DNA from: a virus
DNA: 23,620 nt
Direction: 5' to 3' (one strand)
IMG/VR virus record: IMGVR_UViG_3300046804_003973
Span: 1-23,620 of that record
Under the pieces are notes generated by a model. The model did no database searches, was not told where the DNA came from, and worked only from the letters and a program-made list of their open reading frames with translations. The position numbers and the translations under genes are program-made. Shown here piece by piece: positions 13,205-19,556 of this stretch; position 1 is the stretch's first letter, and every line of letters starts with the position of its first letter.

Positions 13205-15046
13205 ATGAAAAAGAGAAAAAAAGCCCCACAAGATGTGGCACTAATGACTGGTAACCCTAACGATATTATCGTGGTTTCACCAGAAGAAAAGCCAGTAAAA
13301 TATCAAACAGAAGCCGCACAGGCTATCAAACAGCTTAAGTCTAAACTTAAAGCTCCAGATTTTGTCTATATTGCTCCCACAGAACGCGTAGCCATCGATA
13401 AGAAGGCTGACAAGCAAGCAAGAGACATCAAAAAACTAGTTAGTAAATTAAGCACACAAGAAGTCACAGAAGAAGACCTCAACGGCATATTTACGTCGTT
13501 GGGTGAGGGTGAGCTTGCTAAGAATGCTTTGTCTGTTGCCACTTCTCCAATTCGTGCTGTTGGCTTACTAGGTAAAGCAGCACTGGGTGCTGGAACAGCT
13601 GCAACTCTACTTTCTACACCTCAATCTGCAGCAATCACAACTGTAGGTGCAGCTAAAGTTCTTTCTGATAAGCTGGCAGGAGTTGGTAAGAATAAAACTA
13701 ATCCTGATACTGAGAAGATGTCTAAGTATCACACTGCGATCATGAAGCAGCGTGTTGCTCTATCTAAAGAGCAAACAAATCAAGCAAAGATTGATACAGC
13801 TATTCAAAAGAAAAGACTTGATGCCATCAACGATATCAAGAGAGGTGTAAACAGAAAGATATACGCTTACAATCAGGCTAATAAAGGTAAGGATTCTATT
13901 CAGACCTATTCCAAGTCTGGGGTGTATGGAACACCTAAACCAACTTCTACATCACCAGTATCTAATACAGCACCGTCTGTGATTATTCCATCATCTTATA
14001 GAACCAGACCCACCACAAGTAATACTACAATTGTATCCCACAGAGAATGGGACCGTGAAAAGTATATTGAAGAGAAGAATCAGCTTGCACTTCAGAGGAA
14101 AGCTGAAAAGTATGGAGTTGATATTGAGATTGTAGAGAATGTTTTCAAGCAAGGCCTTGTAGAGTATGACGAAAGAGGCAACGCCACTGTCAACCAATTT
14201 GCTATGCAGAGAGTCAATTCTTTCCTTGCTAACTATTTGGAAGAGAAGAAGACGGTGATGATCCGCGGTAAGAGAAAAAGGATCGTTGGAGAAACTCCAG
14301 GTGCTGTTTATACAAGAACTGCTCTAAAGTCTTCTGGTAAGACAAAGATTTTAAAAACTCCTATGACTGCTCAGCAAAAGCAGAAAAGAGCTGTAATAAC
14401 TCTAAAGAGGAAGCTCAAGCAGAAAGTCTATGAGGAGACTGGTTTAGAAGAAGGTGGTTTGTGGGATAACATTCACGCTAAGCGTGCCCGTATTAAAGCC
14501 GGTTCTGGTGAGAAGATGAGAAAGCCAGGATCAGAGGGTGCACCTACCAAACAAAACTTCATTGATGCTGCAGAGCAAGTTGATAACGTCAATGAAGTGT
14601 CCAAAGAGCTTCTTAACAGATACTTGTGGGCTGCAAAATCTGAAGATAAAGATAGAATGGATAAGGCTATGAAGATAGTCAAAAAGCCTTTAGACAAAAA
14701 AACTAAAAAAGACTATGATAAAGTAGATAAGCTACTTACCAAATCAATCAAACGTAGTCAGGGAATTCAAAATGCAGCCGAAAAGATTATGGCGAAGGAG
14801 TCTATTGAAGAAAGCTTCATCGTAGATCGTGCAGCAGGTTACAGTACTACCTACACAGCAGCGGATCTTGGAATCAAGATTCAAGGTGGATTTGAGCTAC
14901 ATCCTTCGGTAACTGAAGAGGGTGGTGCAGGAGACATCGGTACTGATAAACTCGTTAAGAAGTATAAAAAAGACACACCAGGAGAAGCTGTAGAGCAGCT
15001 CCAACGTGTTATCAGAGCAAGAAGAAAGGCAAGTACACAATGCTAA
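13205..15046 (+). CDS. Large modular probable virion protein
   Basis: A 613-residue basic protein with recognisable segments but no known activity. Residues 1-100 are Lys-rich and helical. A hydrophobic Ala/Gly/Leu-rich stretch runs at about 115-152. A Ser/Thr/Pro linker occupies 238-280. A segment at 302-345 (KYGVDIEIVENVFKQGL...) resembles a short domain common in marine T4-like phage proteins. A basic motif follows at 419-446 (GLWDNIHAKR...KAGSGEKMRKPGS), also widespread in such phages. Residues 464-530 form one copy of the NEVSK...RSQGI module that recurs in the gene at 19553. The C-terminus has GDIGTDKLVKKYK (577-589). First gene of the third late transcript; probably structural or scaffold-associated. 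It overlaps the next gene by 7 bases. Confidence 0.75.
   Translation: MKKRKKAPQDVALMTGNPNDIIVVSPEEKPVKYQTEAAQAIKQLKSKLKAPDFVYIAPTERVAIDKKADKQARDIKKLVSKLSTQEVTEEDLNGIFTSLGEGELAKNALSVATSPIRAVGLLGKAALGAGTAATLLSTPQSAAITTVGAAKVLSDKLAGVGKNKTNPDTEKMSKYHTAIMKQRVALSKEQTNQAKIDTAIQKKRLDAINDIKRGVNRKIYAYNQANKGKDSIQTYSKSGVYGTPKPTSTSPVSNTAPSVIIPSSYRTRPTTSNTTIVSHREWDREKYIEEKNQLALQRKAEKYGVDIEIVENVFKQGLVEYDERGNATVNQFAMQRVNSFLANYLEEKKTVMIRGKRKRIVGETPGAVYTRTALKSSGKTKILKTPMTAQQKQKRAVITLKRKLKQKVYEETGLEEGGLWDNIHAKRARIKAGSGEKMRKPGSEGAPTKQNFIDAAEQVDNVNEVSKELLNRYLWAAKSEDKDRMDKAMKIVKKPLDKKTKKDYDKVDKLLTKSIKRSQGIQNAAEKIMAKESIEESFIVDRAAGYSTTYTAADLGIKIQGGFELHPSVTEEGGAGDIGTDKLVKKYKKDTPGEAVEQLQRVIRARRKASTQC
14579..14794 (+). 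repeat. Copy 1 of the VDEVSK...RxxGI protein module
   Basis: Codes for residues 459-530 of the 613-residue protein. It begins QVDNVNEVSKELLNRYLW and ends IKRSQGIQNAAEKIM. The same head (VDE-V/L/I-S/K-K-x-x-x-x-x-Y) and tail (R-x-x-G-I/V-x-x-A) occur three times in the gene at 19553. Similarity is at protein level and degenerate. Confidence 0.55.
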
Positions 15047-15621
15047 CATTCTCTCAATTCCGCTCTGACATAGAAGAGCAGCAATACAATCCTATGTCTA
15101 AGGATGTTACGCCTGAGAATCCGAGAACTCAGCAGATGATTGATGCATTTAAGAAGATGCAGCAGAGACAAGAATTCTATGGAAAAAATCCTGGTGACAT
15201 TAAAGGTGATCCTAGTGAAATAGGTGACACATGGGATGATTACAAAAGACACATAAGAGTACATGGTAATGCTCCAATGAGGTTACCTAATCCTAAACCT
15301 GAAACTGGTAATGAAGTTCCTTTAGATTTAGATAAGCATGATCCGGATGTTACAGGTAGCAGAAAAACAAAGAAGATCATGGAAGCAGAATACCAAGGTC
15401 GTGATGTTCCTCTAAACAAACCAATGGCTGGTGACGTTAAGAAGTCAAAAGTGTTTGTTAAGAACGAACAGGGTAATGTTGTCAAAGTAAACTTTGGTGA
15501 CAAGAACATGACTATCAAGAAGAACATCCCTGCTCGTCGCAAGAGCTTCAGAGCAAGACACAATTGTGAAGAGCCAGGTCCTAAAACAAAAGCAAGATAT
15601 TGGTCTTGCAAAGCATGGTGA
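15040..15621 (+). CDS. Probable virion protein with C-terminal Cys/basic domain
   Basis: A 193-residue protein in two parts. The N-terminus MLTFSQFRSDIEEQ resembles the MK-F-S-x-F tags of the cargo genes. Residues 10-110 are polar and probably flexible. From about residue 118 comes a compact domain (QGRDVPLNKPMAGDVKK..., then KVFVKNEQGNVVKVNFG), ending in a basic segment RRKSFRARHNC and YWSCKAW with two cysteines and several Trp/Tyr/Arg residues. I recognise this C-terminal domain as recurrent in marine T4-like phages, sometimes fused to other proteins; its function is unknown to me, and the Cys/His pattern could bind metal. The start overlaps the previous gene by 7 bases. Confidence 0.75.
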   Translation: MLTFSQFRSDIEEQQYNPMSKDVTPENPRTQQMIDAFKKMQQRQEFYGKNPGDIKGDPSEIGDTWDDYKRHIRVHGNAPMRLPNPKPETGNEVPLDLDKHDPDVTGSRKTKKIMEAEYQGRDVPLNKPMAGDVKKSKVFVKNEQGNVVKVNFGDKNMTIKKNIPARRKSFRARHNCEEPGPKTKARYWSCKAW

Positions 15622-15625
15622 TAAT

Positions 15626-16072
15626 ATGAGAGAACAATTGATTGAAAAAATGAAGGTAGTGCTTGCTGATAGCTTTGCACTGTACTTGAAAGCACACCAA
15701 TATCATTGGAATGTAGAAGGTCCAGACTTTCCTCAGTACCACGAGTTTCTTGGAAACTTGTACGAAGAAGTATTTGGAGCTGTTGATACGATTGCAGAAG
15801 AGATCAGAGCTCTTGGTGAGTATGCACCAGGATCGTTTAGTAGGTTTTCAGAACTGACTTCTATCAAAGATAGTCGTAATACTCCAACTGCTGCTGAGAT
15901 GATGACAACTCTTCTTGCTGATAATCAGATCGTTCTAAATACGTTAATGGAAGCATACAAATTAGCAGAAGAGTATAACGAGATTGGATTATCTAACTTT
16001 ATTCAAGACAGATACGATGCTCACAAGAAGCATGCTTGGATGATCAGATCTATTCTAAAGAGAGCGCAATGA
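15626..16072 (+). CDS. dps: Dps-like ferritin-family protein
   Basis: A 148-residue four-helix ferritin-fold protein. H27 (YHWNVEG), H39 (QYHEFL), D54 and E58 (AVDTIAEEI) align with the E. coli Dps ferroxidase ligands H51, H63, D78 and E82. The residue corresponding to D67 is Gly43. Dps dodecamers oxidise and store iron with hydrogen peroxide and often protect DNA. Here the N-terminus lacks the long Lys-rich DNA-binding tail of E. coli Dps, and the C-terminus is basic (RSILKRAQ). A longer open frame starts at 15566, but ATG 15626 is preferred: it follows GGTGA at 15616-15620 and directly gives the conserved first helix. It lies inside the late structural operon, which suggests late expression and perhaps packaging with the virion. 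Confidence 0.88.
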   Translation: MREQLIEKMKVVLADSFALYLKAHQYHWNVEGPDFPQYHEFLGNLYEEVFGAVDTIAEEIRALGEYAPGSFSRFSELTSIKDSRNTPTAAEMMTTLLADNQIVLNTLMEAYKLAEEYNEIGLSNFIQDRYDAHKKHAWMIRSILKRAQ

Positions 16073-16677
16073 AAAGATACAGAACAATGGAGAATGTGAT
16101 TCGTGACGTTGTTCGCAAGTCGAGACTTGGTGAGCAAAAAATGCCTATGGGTATGAAGTTTGGCAGAGGTCACATCGAAAAAGATCAGAGTGATCAGATC
16201 GTTGCTGGTACCTATAAAACTAAAAACTTTGAGATGTGCCCTGGAGCACAGAAGTTATTTTCTAATATCAATAAAGATCAAACAGTAACTAATCCAGATA
16301 AGCTCGAAAAAATGGCTATCCTACACGATCAGCTATTCGCACTAGAGAAGCAAGCTATTGCCAAAGAGCAATCGTCTACAGATGACACTAAAGAAGCTCA
16401 ACAGATTGCTCAGAAGATTTATATGCTCGGTGATGATCTGAAGCTGGGAGACAAGTTAAATTATATTGGAAAACATATTGATAACATTAAGTCATACGAA
16501 AAACCAGACCAGATGGTATTTGATAATCCTTCTCCTGATTTAATCAGAAAGAGATTGACAGAGCCACCAGCATCAAGAACAAAAGAGCCAGAAGATAGAG
16601 ATGTTGATAACACCAAGTTCCTCATCTCGAGAAATATCAAGGCACAACGTAAACTAAAGATTATCGACGCAGATTAA
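16069..16677 (+). CDS. Unknown late protein, probably virion-associated
   Basis: A 202-residue mostly helical, hydrophilic protein with no motif I can assign a function to. Visible landmarks are KNFEMCPGAQKLF (about residues 47-59), which I associate with conserved proteins of other marine T4-like phages, and a polar, Pro/Asp-rich C-terminal region. The N-terminus MKRYRTMENVIRDVVRKSRLGE begins like the tagged proteins nearby but lacks a clear cleavage site. An upstream ATG at 16036 is in frame, but it would overlap the Dps gene by 37 bases. ATG 16069 has AAGAGAG at 16058-16064 and shares ATGA with the Dps stop, so I use it. Confidence 0.75.
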   Translation: MKRYRTMENVIRDVVRKSRLGEQKMPMGMKFGRGHIEKDQSDQIVAGTYKTKNFEMCPGAQKLFSNINKDQTVTNPDKLEKMAILHDQLFALEKQAIAKEQSSTDDTKEAQQIAQKIYMLGDDLKLGDKLNYIGKHIDNIKSYEKPDQMVFDNPSPDLIRKRLTEPPASRTKEPEDRDVDNTKFLISRNIKAQRKLKIIDAD

Positions 16678-16679
16678 AA

Positions 16680-19556
16680 ATGAAAAAAATATACGAATCT
16701 GCTAAAGAAATTCTCTCTGAGAAGTACAATAGAGAAGATCTAGAGAAGGAAGCTCAGAGACTTTCCAAAGTACACAACGTTCCGTACGATGTGGTAAAAC
16801 ACGTTATTAATAAAGAGACTGGTGGTACGTGGAAAACAGATCAGGTCAATCCAGATAGTGGTGCCACTGGCATCATGCAGATCCTTCCGAGATATGCAAC
16901 TAACACTCCAGCTGGGTATGAAGTTCACAAGAAAGATCTTTTGGATCCTTATAAGAGTATGAATGCTGGTATCAAGAAGCTTGGTCAGTGGTACAACGCA
17001 CATAGAAACAAGAAGCTACCGGAAGATCAACTTGATGTAGCAGCAGCTAAAAAAGCTATGGCTTCATACAATGCTGGACCAAATGGTGGTATTGAAAAAG
17101 ATAAGCAAGGTAAAGTTAAATACGTAGGTGCTGCCACATATATTAAAACAGGAAACCCTAAACATCTACCTCTTGAAGCTCAAAACTATATCAAGGATTT
17201 TGGAGTAGAAAATAAAGTTGCAAGTAACAAGTCGGATAAACCATTCAAACGTGATGCCTCAGCTATAAAGGCTCAAATAGATCCAAAGCAGCACGAGATC
17301 AAAGATAATCGTCCGCAGGCTAACACTGTAGCAGCTCCAGTAGTGCAGTCTAAGCCAGCTCAGGAAGCTCCTAAAAAAGAAGTTAAGGTTAATACTCAGC
17401 AGCAGGCTGCTCCTGAAGTCAAAACTCAAGTATCAGATCCTAATTCTGATAATCCATATCCTCCTGGATCAAAGGATTGGTACTTCAAAGATGCAAGGAA
17501 CAGGGGATTGAAGTCGTACAAAGATCCAAATACCGGTAAAGAAATTGCAGTTAAATTAAAAGAAGATAGTGCTATGAAAAACGTTTACGGAGTAATCAAA
17601 GACATTCTTTCTGAGGCTAAAAAAGAAAGAATAACTGCACAACTTCCATCTAAAGAAGAACAGCAAAGAATAAGTAAAGAGCTGTCAACCTCCATTAGGA
17701 AAAGTTCTGCTAATCCAACTTATGGAGTAGCACCACTTAGTGGTGGTAATTATGAAAGAACTCCTGAGACTGTGATCAAACATAAAATCGCAGCTGATAA
17801 ATCATGGGGAGGTAAAGAATTTTCATACAATCAATATGTATCTACTGGTAAACCTGTTGAGACACAACAAAATGTAGCTGCTGTTACAAAAGCAGCTAAA
17901 CAGACCTCAAACAACGCTGGAGATATAAGACACACTCTTTCAGCCAATACGCTTAGTAGAATGCTACCAGATGGTAATAACCAGGTTATAGCTACTTCTA
18001 TAGTGCCAAAAACAGTAGTGTCTCAAGCTAACAATAATACTAAGCAAGTTCTATCGAAAGCTGTATCTCAGGCTAATAATGTGGTCCAGGCAAAAGCTGT
18101 ATCTAAGGCTAATACAGTAGTAGCACAAGCCAACACTGCTCCTCAACAGAAGTCACCATCTGTCAAAAAAGAACTAACTCCTTTTGAGAAAGAGTTTGCT
18201 AGAGCAAGAGCAGCAAAAGAAACGGAATTCACATGGCACGATGAAAAGGGCAGACCATATAAGGTTGGTACTAAACTTAAAGGTGAGACAAGTCCTCCCG
18301 AAGTTAAAAAAAGTGGCCCTGTAAGAACAACAACTACAAGAACAAGAAGTGTAACTCCTAGTGCTACAATAAGCCCTAACACTAGCGCACCTTCCAGTTC
18401 GGAAAAACCAGTTGACACCAAGTCTGTTGAAATTCCCCCAGAGGAAATGAGCAGTATAGATACTGAGATTGCGAACCAAAAGGCTGCAAAAAAAGCTGAA
18501 GTTGATGCGAAGATCAAAGCTGACTCTGAGAATATGTCGATGGAGTTCATTGGTGACAAAGAAGACCAAAATGTAAACAGTAATCCAGAAAAAGAAAATC
18601 AACCAGAAAAAAAACGCAAGTTCGATTATTCAAAAGGACTTCTAGGCCAGGACAATTCAAAAACTAACGAGGAAACCCAAATGTCAATCAATAAGAAATT
18701 TAATGTATCTGACTCTCTTTACACCGCAGTAATGGAAGTCATGAAGAAACCTTCTCAGGGATCTGCCCCAAGAAATGAGAAGGAAAAAGACCTTGCAGCC
18801 ATGACTCCACCAGGTCATCTAATTACTCACGGTGATGTTCTCAAGGCACGTGGCGTCAAGATGAAAGAGGATACAAATGTAGTTGGTGAAAGCTTAGCAA
18901 ACACTATTGTAACGTTAGGCAAAACAGTTGGATTGTTCAGAGATGAGCCTGAATCTACATCAACGCATGCATCTAAAAAAGATGAAAAGGAATCTATTAA
19001 GCAGACAAATCAAGGTAAGGCTAATATGCCTCCACCATCTAAAAAAGCGGTCAAAGAAGGGGTGATGGATACTGTTAAGAGTGTTAAAGATAAGCTAGTT
19101 AAAATTGGTCAGGATGCTGCTGAGCCATTCACAGGTACTCCAATTGGTCCTTCAGCTTCACTACTATCCACTATTACTGATAAGAGATGGCCAGAAAGAA
19201 AACCAGGTGATTTTGGGTATCCAGAAGGGAAACCTGATTGGACTAAACATATTGTTGGTGATGAAAAATCTACTGCAAAAGTACCTCAAAAAACACCTTC
19301 AAAGCCTGTACAGAAAGAGTCGATGGATACTCCAGGAAACAGCTACGAGCATCAATGTGCTATTCATGTTAAGAGTGAGTCGTTTGGTGAAGGACGTACA
19401 ATCACAACTCAACACGCTGATCCAGATCAGAATGGTAACATTGCATGGTATGATGTTATGTTTGAACATGGTATCGAAAGATATGTTCCAACAGCTGAGT
19501 TAGAGATCCTTGTTTCTGAGTCGCATATGCACTCAATGAAGAAAAAGAAAAAATGA
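16680..19556 (+). CDS. Large virion protein with N-terminal lytic transglycosylase (SLT) domain
   Basis: A 958-residue protein. Residues 1-14 (MKKIYESAKEILSE) resemble a tag. Residues 20-175 are a GH23/SLT-type transglycosylase: catalytic E46 in NKETGG, the GATGIMQILP motif at 61-70, and AMASYNAGP at 126-134, as in MltC/Slt70-family enzymes that cleave the MurNAc-GlcNAc bond of peptidoglycan. Residues 180-290 and 390-680 are low-complexity, rich in Ala, Lys, Pro, Ser, Thr and Gln, probably disordered. A second tag-like sequence MKNVYGVIKDILSEAKK starts at residue 299. A conserved-looking C-terminal domain (about 880-945: SYEHQCAIHVKSE..., GNIAWYDVMFEHGIE, AELEILVSE) ends in a Lys tail. Probably a virion-associated lysin used at entry; the long linkers would give reach. 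It starts 2 bases after the preceding stop and overlaps the next gene by 4. Confidence 0.87.
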   Translation: MKKIYESAKEILSEKYNREDLEKEAQRLSKVHNVPYDVVKHVINKETGGTWKTDQVNPDSGATGIMQILPRYATNTPAGYEVHKKDLLDPYKSMNAGIKKLGQWYNAHRNKKLPEDQLDVAAAKKAMASYNAGPNGGIEKDKQGKVKYVGAATYIKTGNPKHLPLEAQNYIKDFGVENKVASNKSDKPFKRDASAIKAQIDPKQHEIKDNRPQANTVAAPVVQSKPAQEAPKKEVKVNTQQQAAPEVKTQVSDPNSDNPYPPGSKDWYFKDARNRGLKSYKDPNTGKEIAVKLKEDSAMKNVYGVIKDILSEAKKERITAQLPSKEEQQRISKELSTSIRKSSANPTYGVAPLSGGNYERTPETVIKHKIAADKSWGGKEFSYNQYVSTGKPVETQQNVAAVTKAAKQTSNNAGDIRHTLSANTLSRMLPDGNNQVIATSIVPKTVVSQANNNTKQVLSKAVSQANNVVQAKAVSKANTVVAQANTAPQQKSPSVKKELTPFEKEFARARAAKETEFTWHDEKGRPYKVGTKLKGETSPPEVKKSGPVRTTTTRTRSVTPSATISPNTSAPSSSEKPVDTKSVEIPPEEMSSIDTEIANQKAAKKAEVDAKIKADSENMSMEFIGDKEDQNVNSNPEKENQPEKKRKFDYSKGLLGQDNSKTNEETQMSINKKFNVSDSLYTAVMEVMKKPSQGSAPRNEKEKDLAAMTPPGHLITHGDVLKARGVKMKEDTNVVGESLANTIVTLGKTVGLFRDEPESTSTHASKKDEKESIKQTNQGKANMPPPSKKAVKEGVMDTVKSVKDKLVKIGQDAAEPFTGTPIGPSASLLSTITDKRWPERKPGDFGYPEGKPDWTKHIVGDEKSTAKVPQKTPSKPVQKESMDTPGNSYEHQCAIHVKSESFGEGRTITTQHADPDQNGNIAWYDVMFEHGIERYVPTAELEILVSESHMHSMKKKKK

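Noticed and set aside
15566-15625. Extended N-terminus of the Dps-like protein (20 extra residues from ATG 15566)
   Set aside because: It would overlap the end of the preceding gene in another frame. The sequence MKSQVLKQKQDIG has no counterpart in Dps that I know, and ATG 15626 has a proper ribosome binding site.
15933-15942. CTAAATAC octamer inside the Dps-like gene, similar to a late promoter
   Set aside because: It lies in the middle of a well-supported coding region with no gene start nearby. The octamer also occurs near 12525 inside a gene, so it is expected by chance in AT-rich DNA.
18143-18602. Two long antisense frames (138 and 142 residues) in the 958-residue protein gene
   Set aside because: They arise from the low-complexity Lys/Thr/Ser-rich coding region; the products are Ser/Leu/Phe-rich with no motif and no promoter or ribosome binding site.
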